64,000 bases of DNA from JARRLC01 sp050290865 (GTDB lineage Bacteria > Pseudomonadota > Alphaproteobacteria > Rhizobiales > Rhodomicrobiaceae), in NCBI GenBank assembly GCA_050290865.1, contig JBNKIW010000012.1, positions 36,548 to 100,547 on the forward strand. Reading direction: 5' to 3'. Shown one piece after another: positions 45,049-54,375 of this stretch (positions are counted from its first letter, which is position 1; every line of letters begins with the position of its first letter). The notes below the pieces were generated by a model. That model had not been told where the DNA came from and did no database searches. It was given only the letters and a program-made list of their open reading frames with translations. Made by a program: the position numbers and the translations under genes.

Positions 45049-46209
45049 TCATGCCGCCATGCTGTAGCGCATCAGCGCGCGCCTCAACGGTCCCGACACG
45101 GCCAGGGCCGCCAGCCCGGCGCCGCGTGCGACCTGCAGCGGCAGGAAGCCGGATGTCAGCGTCCGGCCGAGGAAATCGACCGCCAGCGTGCGTACCCACA
45201 CATCGGCCAGCCGCGCGCGCTCGTAAGACGAAAGCGCCGTCTGCGCACCCGGATCGGTTTTCGACTGGCTCGCCGCGCGCACCAGATCGTCGATATCGCG
45301 AATGCCCAGGTTGAGCCCTTGCGCGCCGATCGGCGGCATGACATGCGCGGCATGGCTGATGAAGGCGATGCGTTCGCCGACGAGGCGCCTGGCGATGAGT
45401 CCGGCGAGCGGATAGGCGCCGCGCGCGCTGACCTCGACGATATCGCCCATCAACCCGTCGAGCCGTCCGGCGATTTCGGCCGCCAGGCTCTCATCGGTGA
45501 GCGCGGCAAGGCGTGCCGCTTCGGCGGGCTTCACCGTCCAGATGAGTGCCGACCAGTCGCCGGGCAGCGGCACGACCGTGAACGGCCCGCTCGGACAATG
45601 GAACTCGGTGCAGGTCTCCTGATGCGGCCGCGTATGGCGGAAATTGCAGACGACCGCGGTCTGTTCATAGGACCAGCTGCGCACGCCGACGCCCGCCGCC
45701 TCGCGGCATAGCGAATGGATGCCATCGGCGCCGACTACCAGCTTGGCCTCCAGCCGGGCACCCTCGGCGAGCGTAAGCCGCACCGACGCATAGCCCGGCA
45801 CGATCGCCGTGACGCCGGACGTAGGAATGAAACCGTCGCCCAGCGCCTCGAAGAGCACGCCCAGGAGCGCCATGTTGGGGATGTTATAGCCGAATGCCTT
45901 TTCCCCCACCTCGCTGGCGTGAAAGGCGAGGTCGGGCGCGCGGAACAGCCGTCCCGTGCGGTCGACGAGGTTGAGCGAGGCGAGGGGCGCGGCGGCAGGC
46001 GCCATCTTGTCCCACAATCCCAGGCTTTCGAGATAGTGGACCGAGCCCATCAGGAATGCGGTGGTGCGCATGTCGGGCTGTTCCGGCTTCGGTGCCGGGC
46101 CGGTGCAGGCCACCTTGAACCCGGCCTGTTGCAGCGCCAGCGCCGCCGTGAGACCGGCTGGCCCCGCCCCCACGACCACCACGTCGAAGTGGCGAACATC
46201 ATTCTCCAT
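45049..46209 (-). CDS. UbiH/UbiF/COQ6-family FAD-dependent hydroxylase
   Basis: A 386-residue flavoprotein monooxygenase. The FAD-binding start VVVVGAGPAGLTAALAL, the middle VVGADGIHS block and the C-terminal SHAAHVMPPIGAQGLNLGIRDIDDL are the UbiH-family fingerprint. It probably hydroxylates a ring carbon of ubiquinone precursors; which one cannot be read, since UbiH, UbiF, UbiI and UbiL overlap. GGAGG precedes the ATG at 46209, so the longer upstream frame is not used. Confidence 0.9.
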   Translation of the reverse strand: MENDVRHFDVVVVGAGPAGLTAALALQQAGFKVACTGPAPKPEQPDMRTTAFLMGSVHYLESLGLWDKMAPAAAPLASLNLVDRTGRLFRAPDLAFHASEVGEKAFGYNIPNMALLGVLFEALGDGFIPTSGVTAIVPGYASVRLTLAEGARLEAKLVVGADGIHSLCREAAGVGVRSWSYEQTAVVCNFRHTRPHQETCTEFHCPSGPFTVVPLPGDWSALIWTVKPAEAARLAALTDESLAAEIAGRLDGLMGDIVEVSARGAYPLAGLIARRLVGERIAFISHAAHVMPPIGAQGLNLGIRDIDDLVRAASQSKTDPGAQTALSSYERARLADVWVRTLAVDFLGRTLTSGFLPLQVARGAGLAALAVSGPLRRALMRYSMAA

Positions 46210-46283
46210 AACCCGCCTCCTCAGCGGCAAGCCGGATCTCTTCCGGCCGCAGTGCTCTCCAATGATAACGCAGCGGCTTCAAT

Positions 46284-46967
46284 CTACCAGGAACCGCGGC
46301 GTCGGCGTAGCGCCCCGGAGTGTGGCACTTCGCTCCCGGCTTCCTCCGCCGCCAGCCGCGCGATCAGCCCGGCGCCCGCGCGCAGCATGTCCCAGCCGCA
46401 CCTGACCGGCGGGCCGCTGCCCTCGACCTGTTCGGCGGTCAGCGCGGGGATGTGGACGAACCCCGCCAGTGGCGGGTGCTTCATGCGGCGAACATGGGTG
46501 AGCGTTTCATAGAATACGGCGTTGCAAAGGTAGCGGCCCGCGTCGGACGACACGCCGGCGGCAATGCCCGACAGCCGCAGGCGCTGCGCCACCCTTTCAG
46601 CCGGGATCGGCGCTTCCAGAACGGGGGCGGCGCCGCGGCGGACGCGGTTATCCATCGGCTGAGCGTTGGCCTGATCGGCGCGGGCGCTGGTCTGATTGAC
46701 GGCGCGCTTCTCGATCAAGAAGCCTCTGGCACCCGCCGATACCCCGAAATGCACGATGGCGTGCGGCCTGGCCGCCTCGATCAGACGGCGCGCTTCGGCT
46801 GCCGCCCGCCGCCATTCGACGGGCAGGACTGCGGCGAACACCTGTGCGCGGCGCGGCGCCGCTTCCGCGAGATATTGGACCAGCGCGCCGGAGACGTTGA
46901 ACGGCACGCCGGGAAACGGGCCGAAGCCGGTTACCGCAATCCGTATGCCGTGTTTGAGCCTTCGCAT
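46284..46967 (-). CDS. pcp: Pyroglutamyl-peptidase I (peptidase C15)
   Basis: A 227-residue cysteine peptidase that removes N-terminal pyroglutamate. The catalytic triad is complete: Glu86 (GFLIEKRAVNQ), Cys148 (SDAGRYLCNAVFYETL) and His172 (FVHIPAL). The N-terminus IAVTGFGPFPGVPFNVS is the family hallmark. It is 74 bp upstream of the ubiH-like gene on the same strand and divergent from the DprA-like gene. Confidence 0.92.
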   Translation of the reverse strand: MRRLKHGIRIAVTGFGPFPGVPFNVSGALVQYLAEAAPRRAQVFAAVLPVEWRRAAAEARRLIEAARPHAIVHFGVSAGARGFLIEKRAVNQTSARADQANAQPMDNRVRRGAAPVLEAPIPAERVAQRLRLSGIAAGVSSDAGRYLCNAVFYETLTHVRRMKHPPLAGFVHIPALTAEQVEGSGPPVRCGWDMLRAGAGLIARLAAEEAGSEVPHSGALRRRRGSW

Positions 46968-47066
46968 GTCCTGCCACCCGTCGATGGTTAACCAATCCTT
47001 TCGCGATGATCATACACGCGGATCGTACGGATGGCATAGCCCGAGGCGGCGCCATAGAAAACGGGC

Positions 47067-47969
47067 ATGAAGCCCGCCTCCCAGCCCACATCCTCGCCTC
47101 CGGCCGACGCCGCGCTGCCGCTCATGGAAATGGGGGCGTATGAGGCGCTCTGGGACCGGCCCGGCGCGACGTTCAAGACCGTCTCCGAGCGCATCGCGGC
47201 TTCACCATCTGGCCGCGCCGCCGGTCTCGTTTCGGCCGCCACGGCGGAAGCCTGCAGCCAGGAGATCGAGGACCGCATCGCCCGTGCCGGCCTGACCGAT
47301 GTGGGGGTGCGCCTCTACGGCACGCCGGACTACCCGGCCAAGCTCTGCGACGCGCGCTATCCACTGCGCGCCTTCTACTATCGTGGCGACTGGAGCCTCG
47401 TTTCCACGCCTTCGGTTGCGGTCGTCGGCGCGCGCGAGTTGTGCGAAAAGGGGGCGGCGCGGACGCGGCGGCTCGTGCGCTGTCTGGTGGAGGATGGCTT
47501 TACGATCGTCTCCGGTCTCGCGGCGGGCACGGACGGTGTCGCTCACCGCACCGCGATCGCGATGGGCGGACGCACCATAGCCGTGCTGGGCACTCCGATC
47601 ACCGAGGTCTACCCCCGCGCGCATCGCGACCTGCAGCAGGAGATCGCCGAGCGCTTTCTCGTCATCTCGCAGGTGCCCATCATCTATTATGGCCGGAATG
47701 ACTATCGCACCAACCGGCGTTTCTTTCCGGAGCGAAATATCACTATGTCGGCTCTTACCGATGCTTCGATCATCGCGGCTATCGGCCGGTCGAATGGCAC
47801 ATTCATCCAGTCAAAGGCCGCGCTGGACCAGGGGCGCCCCTTGTTTCTTCTCAACAACTGCTTCCTCAAGGTAGATATCGACTGGCCGCATCGCTTCACC
47901 CGGCGGGGTGCCGTGCGCGCCTGTGATTACGGCGACATACGCGGACGGCTCATCGGAGGCGATCGCTGA
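47067..47969 (+). CDS. DprA/SMF-like Rossmann-fold protein without winged helix
   Basis: A 300-residue protein. The SMF domain (about 90-275) shows PSVAVVGARELCEKG, FTIVSGLAAGTDGVAHRTAIAMGGRTIAVLGTPITEVYPR, the Arg-Asn pair of ERNITMSALTDAS and SNGTFIQSKAALDQGRPLFLLNN. DprA loads RecA on single-stranded DNA during transformation. This protein has neither the N-terminal SAM-like domain in recognisable form nor the C-terminal winged helix, so it is a variant rather than standard DprA. It is followed by 577 bp without a gene. Confidence 0.8.
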   Translation: MKPASQPTSSPPADAALPLMEMGAYEALWDRPGATFKTVSERIAASPSGRAAGLVSAATAEACSQEIEDRIARAGLTDVGVRLYGTPDYPAKLCDARYPLRAFYYRGDWSLVSTPSVAVVGARELCEKGAARTRRLVRCLVEDGFTIVSGLAAGTDGVAHRTAIAMGGRTIAVLGTPITEVYPRAHRDLQQEIAERFLVISQVPIIYYGRNDYRTNRRFFPERNITMSALTDASIIAAIGRSNGTFIQSKAALDQGRPLFLLNNCFLKVDIDWPHRFTRRGAVRACDYGDIRGRLIGGDR

Positions 47970-48546
47970 ACGGGGCGTTCCCTCGCAATTCCCACTTACA
48001 CAGAAACGGCAATTGAGGGGCCAGGAAGCCCTGTATCAGGGGGCAGAAATGGCGCACCCCGCGGCGTTCTGGCCGCGCGGTTTGCATGCCAGCCGGCGAG
48101 GGGGCAAGGGAGAAAAAAGGAGCAGGCGGGCTCGGGGGGAGCCCGGCCGCCGAGGGGGGGAAGCGGCCATGGGGCGACAGCTTTTTGCGCAGAACGTATC
48201 ACCAGGCTGCGCGCCAGCTTCATGCGGGGGTACGACCCGCCTGCTCTCATCAATCCCGGGGCGGGTTGCGGCACCGCATCCGGGCATCTCGAACGCTGAC
48301 GATTACAGGATCAGACTGCGTCCTCGTTCTGTGTCCGTTCTAAAACAGGACGATCCTGCCGTCAACTAAAATTTGGCACAAAACAGGAACATACGCATTC
48401 GCGCGTATAAACCCATGTGCGCAACCGTGAGTAGCGGCGGCGTTGGCCGCGCCGGGCGTGAGCCTCCCTGTAATTGTTTACCCGACTCTTTCCTTGCACC
48501 CTCGAACGCGTTGGCCCAACATTGTGGAAAATTGGGAGGTTTCGCC
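47970..48546. other. 577-bp intergenic region before dctB-like gene
   Basis: No supported gene: frames here are Arg/Gly-rich and look non-coding. It includes a purine-rich stretch (about 48096-48180), a hairpin near 48306-48358 and the ribosome site GGGAGG (48533-48538) of the sensor kinase. No sigma-54 promoter was convincing; TGGCAC at 48374 lacks a matching -12 box. Confidence 0.35.
48306..48358. promoter_or_regulatory. Nested inverted repeat upstream of the sensor kinase
   Basis: CAGGATC (48306-48312) pairs with GATCCTG (48352-48358), and inside it GTCCT (48320-48324) pairs with AGGAC (48347-48351). A 7-base bulge lies on the left arm. It could be the end of the DprA-like transcript or an operator; no T-run follows. 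Confidence 0.3.
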
Positions 48547-50424
48547 GTGTCCGTCATGGCGGGAGAGGGGAGAACATACCGGCGCAGACTGCTCGCGCTG
48601 ACGGCTGCCGTTGCCGGGTGCGTCCTGGCGCTGTGGCCGATTTCGCGGTGGGCGGAGACGCGCGCGCTCACCGAATTGAAGGAACGGAGCCGGCACGTCC
48701 TCAGTCTGGTCACCGAGAATCTGCGCGGCGGTCTGGCCAAGCATGAGAGCACCCCATCGCTCCTGGCGCATAACCCCGCTCTCGTGCGCGTGCTGACGGG
48801 CAGCGCCGGCGACGCGGACATCCGCAGCCTCAACGAGAAACTGGCCTATCTCTGCGGTGTGACGGGCGCGCTGGATATCTACGTGATGAATGTCGAGGGG
48901 ACCACGGTTGCCGCGAGCAACTGGACGCTGCCCCGCAGTTTCGTTGGCCACAATTTCAGCTACCGGCCCTATTTTCGGGACGCGATGAAGGGCGGGCCTA
49001 GCCGCTATTTCGCTCTCGGTACGACCTCCAAGAAGCGCGGCTACTATTTCGCCCATCCGGTGAAGGATCGCGGTGCGATCGTCGGAGTTGTCGTCGCCAA
49101 GCTCGATGTCGCGGCGATGGAAAAGGCTTGGCGGACGCGGGAGCTCGAAATTCGCGTCGTCGATGAAGACGGCGTCATCTTCATGAGCAGCAATCCGGAC
49201 TGGGTTCTGAAGACGGTCCGGCCGCTCTCGCCTGAAGCCACGCGGCGTATCGAGGAGGATCACCGCTATGACGGCCATGAACTGACGCCGCTCAAATCGG
49301 TGCCCCGCTCCGCCGGCGCCGAACTCGGGACCATCGTCTCGATCTCGGACCACAGCACGGGCCCCCGGCGGTCCAGGCCGGCAACCGATTTTCTCGTTCA
49401 GAAGACCGCGATGCCGGAAGCGGGCTGGACGGTGCAGATCCTCGCCCGTACCGGCGCCATTTCGTCCTACGTCAATGCTGTGTGCGCCCTCTTCCTGGTC
49501 ACGATGACGGCGCTTCTCCTTGCCGCGGCCTACTTTCTGGAGCGGCGCAGACGTCTCAGGAACCGCCTCGCGCTTCAGGAGAGCATCCGTGCCGAACTGG
49601 AGGCCCGCGTCGCCGAACGCACCGAGGATCTGATGGCCGCCAACACGGCGCTGCGCTGCGAGGTGGCGGAGCGGCGGCGCGCGGAAGCGGAGCTTTTGCG
49701 CACGCAGTCCGAATTGGTGCATGCGGGCAAGCTGGCCGCGCTCGGGCAGATGGCGGCCGGTCTCAGCCATGAACTCAATCAGCCGCTGGCGGCGATCCGG
49801 TCGTACGCGGAGAACGGTCAGGTGTTCCTCGAACGCGGTCGGCGCGACACGGTGAAAAGCAATCTCTCCGCTATCGCCGAACTGACCGAGCGCATGGCGC
49901 GCATCATCCGCCATCTGCGCACCTACGCGCGCAAGGAGCCCATGGCGCTGCACCCGGCGGCGGCGGGGCGCGCGATCCGGGAGGCGGTCGCGCTCCTCAA
50001 TGCACGGCTGACGGCGGCGGACATCAGCGTCCATCTCGATCTGCCGGAGGAGGAAATCTTCATCATCGGGGGCGATGTGCGCCTGCAGCAGGTGTTCGTC
50101 AACCTGTTCGCGAACGCCATCGACGCCATGGAGCCGGCCCCGCGCCGCGAGCTTCACGTCCGTATGCGGCGCGAGCGCGAGGCGGTCCTTGTCATCGTGC
50201 GCGACACCGGTTGCGGGATTGAGACCGACCTTCTCGGCAGCGTGTTCGACCCCTTCTTCACCACCAAGGAGGTCGGCGACGGGCTGGGGCTCGGCCTGTC
50301 CATAACCTACGGCATTATCAGGCAGTTCCGCGGCACGATCGAAGCGCGGAATCACGAGGATGGCGGCGCGGTATTCGAGCTGCGGCTGATGGTGGCCGAA
50401 GCCGGGACAGAGGCAGCCGCATGA
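48547..50424 (+). CDS. DctB-type membrane sensor histidine kinase
   Basis: A 625-residue kinase. A membrane helix at about 10-28 and another near 315-338 flank a periplasmic sensory domain of the double-PAS (dCache) type (GTTVAASNWTLPRSFVGHNFSYRPYFRDAM resembles DctB). A coiled coil leads to HisKA with His408 in GLSHELNQPLAAIRSYAENG, then ATPase boxes NLFANAIDAM, DTGCGI and GLGLSITYGII. DctB kinases sense C4-dicarboxylates. The GTG at 48547 has GGGAGG eight bases upstream. It overlaps its regulator by ATGA. Confidence 0.92.
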   Translation: MSVMAGEGRTYRRRLLALTAAVAGCVLALWPISRWAETRALTELKERSRHVLSLVTENLRGGLAKHESTPSLLAHNPALVRVLTGSAGDADIRSLNEKLAYLCGVTGALDIYVMNVEGTTVAASNWTLPRSFVGHNFSYRPYFRDAMKGGPSRYFALGTTSKKRGYYFAHPVKDRGAIVGVVVAKLDVAAMEKAWRTRELEIRVVDEDGVIFMSSNPDWVLKTVRPLSPEATRRIEEDHRYDGHELTPLKSVPRSAGAELGTIVSISDHSTGPRRSRPATDFLVQKTAMPEAGWTVQILARTGAISSYVNAVCALFLVTMTALLLAAAYFLERRRRLRNRLALQESIRAELEARVAERTEDLMAANTALRCEVAERRRAEAELLRTQSELVHAGKLAALGQMAAGLSHELNQPLAAIRSYAENGQVFLERGRRDTVKSNLSAIAELTERMARIIRHLRTYARKEPMALHPAAAGRAIREAVALLNARLTAADISVHLDLPEEEIFIIGGDVRLQQVFVNLFANAIDAMEPAPRRELHVRMRREREAVLVIVRDTGCGIETDLLGSVFDPFFTTKEVGDGLGLGLSITYGIIRQFRGTIEARNHEDGGAVFELRLMVAEAGTEAAA

Positions 50425-51773
50425 CGACGGAAATCCTTCTCGTCGAGGACGAGCCGCACTTGCGAGCGGCGACGGTCCAGGGGTTGGAACTCGCCGGTTT
50501 CAACGTCACGGGGCTCTCCGATGCAGAGGAGGCGCTCACGCGCGTCGGCCAGAACTGGCGGGGCATCGTCATTTCCGACATCAAGATGCCGCGCATGTCC
50601 GGCCTGGACCTGATGGCGCGCGTGCTCGAAATCGACCCGGAAATCCCCATCATCCTGGTGACCGGCCATGGCGACATCCCCATGGCCGTGGAGGCGATCC
50701 GTTCGGGCGCCTATGACTTCATCGAGAAGCCGTTTGCGGCGGAAATCCTCGTCGATGCCGCCTCGCGCGCTGCGGAAAAGCGGCGGCTGGTGATGGAGAA
50801 CAGGTCGCTGCGCGCCGCGCTCGCCAACAAGTCCGGCCTGGAGCGGGTCATCATTGGCAAGACGGCCGTGATCCAGCGGCTGCGGGACCAGGTGCTGGCC
50901 TTCGCCGCCAGCGACGCCGACGTGCTCATTCTCGGCGAGACGGGGACCGGCAAGGAACTGGTCGCGCGCAGCCTGCATGGCGACAGCCCCAGGGCCGGCG
51001 GGCGTTTCGTGCCGCTCAACTGCGGCGCGCTGCCCGAGGCGGTGATCGAGAGCGAGCTGTTCGGCCACGAGGCGGGCGCGTTCACCGGCGCGACCAAGGC
51101 ACGCGTCGGCAAGCTGGAATATGCCGATGGCGGCACGCTGTTTCTCGACGAGATCGAGAGTATGCCGCTCAACCTGCAGATCAAGCTGTTGCGCGTGCTC
51201 CAGGATCGCGTCGTCGTCCGGCTCGGCTCGAATACCGAGCAGCAGATCGATGTCCGCGTGATCACGGCGACCAAGGAAGATCTGCGTCAGGCCGCTTCGG
51301 CGGGCACCTTCCGCGAGGATCTCTATTACCGGCTCAATGTGCTGACGCTCAGCATTCCGCCCTTGCGCGACCGGCGCGAGGATATCCCCGCGCTGTTCCA
51401 GCATTTCGTCAATGCCGCCGCCCAGCGCTTCAAGCAGGAGCCGCCGCCTTTGACCGCCGGCCTGACCGCCGAGCTTCTGACCCATGCCTGGCCGGGCAAC
51501 GTTCGCGAACTGCAGAATACCGCCACGCGGTTCGCCCTCGGTCTCGGCCTCGAAATCGACGGCCGCACGCGGCGCGTGCCCGACCACGATCGCCTGCCGA
51601 TGCCGCTTGCCGAGCAGCTGGCGGCGGTGGAGCGCCAGATCATTGCCGAGACGCTGGAGCGCACCGGCTACTGCTTGAAAGCCGCCTATGAGGCGCTGGG
51701 GATTTCGCGCAAGACGCTCTACGACAAGATGAAACGCCATGGCCTGGGCGATCCGGACCGCGGCGGGGCTTGA
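50421..51773 (+). CDS. DctD-type sigma-54 response regulator
   Basis: A 450-residue activator: receiver domain with Asp53 (ISDIKMPRMSG), AAA+ domain with Walker A GETGTGKEL, the sigma-54 contact motif GAFTGA, Walker B GGTLFLDEIE, and a Fis-type HTH at the end (AAYEALGISRKTLYDKMKRHGL). It should activate sigma-54 promoters when phosphorylated by the upstream kinase. No dctA transporter is adjacent; the next gene is acs, 213 bp away. Confidence 0.93.
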   Translation: MTTEILLVEDEPHLRAATVQGLELAGFNVTGLSDAEEALTRVGQNWRGIVISDIKMPRMSGLDLMARVLEIDPEIPIILVTGHGDIPMAVEAIRSGAYDFIEKPFAAEILVDAASRAAEKRRLVMENRSLRAALANKSGLERVIIGKTAVIQRLRDQVLAFAASDADVLILGETGTGKELVARSLHGDSPRAGGRFVPLNCGALPEAVIESELFGHEAGAFTGATKARVGKLEYADGGTLFLDEIESMPLNLQIKLLRVLQDRVVVRLGSNTEQQIDVRVITATKEDLRQAASAGTFREDLYYRLNVLTLSIPPLRDRREDIPALFQHFVNAAAQRFKQEPPPLTAGLTAELLTHAWPGNVRELQNTATRFALGLGLEIDGRTRRVPDHDRLPMPLAEQLAAVERQIIAETLERTGYCLKAAYEALGISRKTLYDKMKRHGLGDPDRGGA

Positions 51774-51986
51774 GCGAATTGCCGCAGCCGGCGCCGCAAA
51801 CCCATGTTATTCCATAAAAAACGGCTGTCCGGAGCGGCGTCCGCCGTCCCGCGCGGTGTTATCCTCAGCATTTCAAAGCATAAGTACGCGATCCCGCACC
51901 ATTATCGACCAAGGTTAGGTTGCAGGGCGCGGAGCGGGCGGACATAATGCCCCCAATTTGCGCCGTCGGAAAATAGGGAGGATGGC

Positions 51987-53936
51987 ATGACCGACGAGAA
52001 AGTTTATTCGGTGCCCGGTGCTTGGGCGGGTTCAGCTTATGTTGACGCTGCGAAATATGAAGAGATGTATCAGACGAGCGTCAGCGATCCGGACGCCTTC
52101 TGGGGCGAGCACGGCAAGCGGGTCGACTGGATCAAGCCGTATACGAAGGTGAAGAACACCTCCTACGCGCCGGGCAATGTCTCGATCAAATGGTTCGAGG
52201 ACGGTACGCTGAATGTCTGCGCCAACTGCGTGGACCGCCATCTCCCCAGCCGCGCCGATCAGGTCGCCCTGATCTGGGAAGGCGACGATCCGTCGATGGA
52301 CGTCAAGATCACCTACGCGCAGCTTCACGAGAAGGTCTGCCGCTTCGCCAATGTGCTGAAGAAGCTCGGCGCGAAGAAGGGCGACCGCATCACCATCTAC
52401 ATGCCGATGATCCCGGAAGCGGCCTACGCCATGCTGGCCTGCGCGCGCATCGGCGCCATTCACTCCGTGGTGTTCGGCGGCTTCTCGCCGGATAGCCTCG
52501 CCGGGCGCATCCAGGACTGCGATTCCAACATCGTAATCACGGCGGATGATGGCGTGCGCGGCGGCCGCAAGATCCCGCTGAAGGCCAACACCGATCAGGC
52601 GGTCGAGAAGTGTCCGACGGTCGAGAAGGTGCTCGTCATCAAGCGCACCAACGGCGAGGTAGGCTGGAAGCCGGGCCGCGATCACTGGTACGACGAAGAG
52701 GCGGCCACCGTCTCCGCCGACTGCCCGCCCGAGGAAATGAGCGCGGAAGACCCGCTGTTCATTCTCTACACCTCCGGCTCGACCGGCAAGCCCAAGGGCG
52801 TGCTGCACACGTCCGGCGGCTATCTGGTCTACGTCGCCATGACGCATCAGTACATCTTCGACTACAAGGAAGGAGATGTGTTCTGGTGCACGGCGGACGT
52901 CGGCTGGGTCACGGGCCACAGCTACATCGTCTACGGGCCGCTCGCCAACGGCGCCACATCGCTGATTTTCGAGGGCGTGCCGAACTACCCGTCTGCTTCG
53001 CGCTTCTGGGACGTCGTGGACAAGCACAACGTCAACATCTTCTACACCGCGCCGACCGCCATCCGCGCGCTGATGGGGGCGGGCGACGAGCATGTGAAGA
53101 AGACCAGCCGCCGCTCGCTCAAGCTTCTGGGCACGGTGGGCGAGCCGATCAATCCGGAGGCGTGGGAGTGGTATTACAACGTCGTCGGCGAGCAGCGTTG
53201 CCCGATCGTCGATACGTGGTGGCAGACCGAGACCGGCGGCGTCCTCATCACGCCGCTGCCGGGCGCGATCGCCACGAAGCCCGGTTCGGCGACGAAGCCG
53301 TTCTTCGGCGTCAAGCCCGCCGTGGTTGACCCTGAGGGTAAGATCCTCGAAGGCGCGGCGAGCGGCAATCTCGTCATCCTCGATTCCTGGCCGGGGCAGA
53401 TGCGCTCCGTGTTCCGCGATCACGCGCGTTTCGAGCAGACCTATTTCTCGACATATAGCAACATGTACTTCACCGGCGACGGCTGCCGGCGCGACGAAGA
53501 CGGCTTCTACTGGATCACGGGGCGCGTGGACGACGTGATCAACGTGTCCGGCCATCGCATGGGCACGGCCGAGGTGGAATCCGCGCTCGTCGCCCATCCG
53601 AAAGTGGCCGAGGCAGCCTGTGTCGGCTATCCGCACAGCCTCAAAGGGCAGGGCATCTATGTCTATGTCACGCTGATGGCGGGTGAGGAGCAGAGCGATG
53701 CTCTGCGCGCCGAGCTGCGCGACTGGGTGCGCAAGGAAATCGGGCCGATCGCCGCGCCGGATCTCCTTCAGTTCGCACCCGGCCTGCCGAAGACGCGGTC
53801 CGGCAAGATCATGCGCCGCATCCTGCGCAAGATCGCCGAGGACGATTTCTCCAATCTGGGGGACATCTCCACGCTGGCCGAACCGGCGGTGGTGCAGGAT
53901 CTGATCGACCACCGCATGAACCGCCAGGAAGGCTGA
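51987..53936 (+). CDS. acs: Acetyl-CoA synthetase
   Basis: A 649-residue AMP-forming ligase converting acetate to acetyl-CoA. Conserved blocks are the phosphate-binding loop YTSGSTGKPKGVLHTSGGY, WWQTETGG, the hinge region YFTGDGCRRDEDGFYWITGRVDDVINVSGHR and the acetylatable Lys in KTRSGKIMRR near the end. AGGGAGG precedes the ATG. It lies downstream of a DctBD-type pair, and its 213-bp leader has no obvious GG-N10-GC sigma-54 site. Confidence 0.97.
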   Translation: MTDEKVYSVPGAWAGSAYVDAAKYEEMYQTSVSDPDAFWGEHGKRVDWIKPYTKVKNTSYAPGNVSIKWFEDGTLNVCANCVDRHLPSRADQVALIWEGDDPSMDVKITYAQLHEKVCRFANVLKKLGAKKGDRITIYMPMIPEAAYAMLACARIGAIHSVVFGGFSPDSLAGRIQDCDSNIVITADDGVRGGRKIPLKANTDQAVEKCPTVEKVLVIKRTNGEVGWKPGRDHWYDEEAATVSADCPPEEMSAEDPLFILYTSGSTGKPKGVLHTSGGYLVYVAMTHQYIFDYKEGDVFWCTADVGWVTGHSYIVYGPLANGATSLIFEGVPNYPSASRFWDVVDKHNVNIFYTAPTAIRALMGAGDEHVKKTSRRSLKLLGTVGEPINPEAWEWYYNVVGEQRCPIVDTWWQTETGGVLITPLPGAIATKPGSATKPFFGVKPAVVDPEGKILEGAASGNLVILDSWPGQMRSVFRDHARFEQTYFSTYSNMYFTGDGCRRDEDGFYWITGRVDDVINVSGHRMGTAEVESALVAHPKVAEAACVGYPHSLKGQGIYVYVTLMAGEEQSDALRAELRDWVRKEIGPIAAPDLLQFAPGLPKTRSGKIMRRILRKIAEDDFSNLGDISTLAEPAVVQDLIDHRMNRQEG

Positions 53937-53967
53937 GCGGCCCGCGCGCGGAACGCTGATCACGTCG

Positions 53968-53988
53968 TGGCCGGACTTGATCCGGCCA
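53968..53988. repeat. REP-like perfect palindrome
   Basis: TGGCCGGA-CTTGA-TCCGGCCA is a perfect 8-bp stem with a 5-base loop, in the convergent gap after acs. It closely resembles a palindromic repeat (TGGCCGGGCTTG...CCCGGCCA type) that, from memory, is abundant between genes of Bradyrhizobium and relatives. It could also act as a terminator for acs. Confidence 0.5.
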
Positions 53989-54020
53989 TGGCGGGGATCA
54001 TGCTTCCTGAGGCGCGCAAA

Positions 54021-54308
54021 TCAGCGCGGCTTCGTGCCGTCCTTGCGCTCGCTTCCGCCGATGGCCCTGATGAAGCGGATGACCAGCCACACCGGCACGA
54101 CGATCACGGCGCCGAGCAGGAAATAGCGGAATGCCGCCTCGATCCAGCCGCGACCGAATTCGTAAAGGGTCTGTATCAGGTCGGGAATGACGCGCAGCAG
54201 GTCGTGGGGCAGGATCCCCAATGCGGTCAGCACGATGCCGACAACGATGGAGATGATCACGAGCCGGAGGATTGCCGCCACCGGATTGCCGCCAAAAAAT
54301 GTCTCCAT
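54021..54308 (-). CDS. DUF6460 family membrane protein
   Basis: A 95-residue protein with two membrane helices (AAILRLVIISIVVGIVLTALGI and YFLLGAVIVVPVWLVIRFIRAI) separated by an amphipathic stretch with PHDLLRVIPDLIQTLYEFG. This arrangement matches DUF6460, a small alphaproteobacterial family. Start 54308 is preferred to the in-frame 54353. Function unknown. Confidence 0.8.
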   Translation of the reverse strand: METFFGGNPVAAILRLVIISIVVGIVLTALGILPHDLLRVIPDLIQTLYEFGRGWIEAAFRYFLLGAVIVVPVWLVIRFIRAIGGSERKDGTKPR

Positions 54309-54375
54309 TGGACCTGCCTGCCTTTTGAGCCGGATCGGATACGTGCCATTCATTTGGCTGGAACAGGCGGCGCAG

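Noticed and set aside
47908..48369. 153-codon plus-strand frame overlapping the end of the DprA-like gene
   Set aside because: Arg/Gly-rich sequence without family similarity or ribosome site; it reads as a frame shadow continuing into spacer.
48373..48390. TGGCAC resembling a sigma-54 -24 box before the sensor kinase
   Set aside because: The -12 position reads AGGA rather than TTGC and spacing is off, so it does not meet the consensus.
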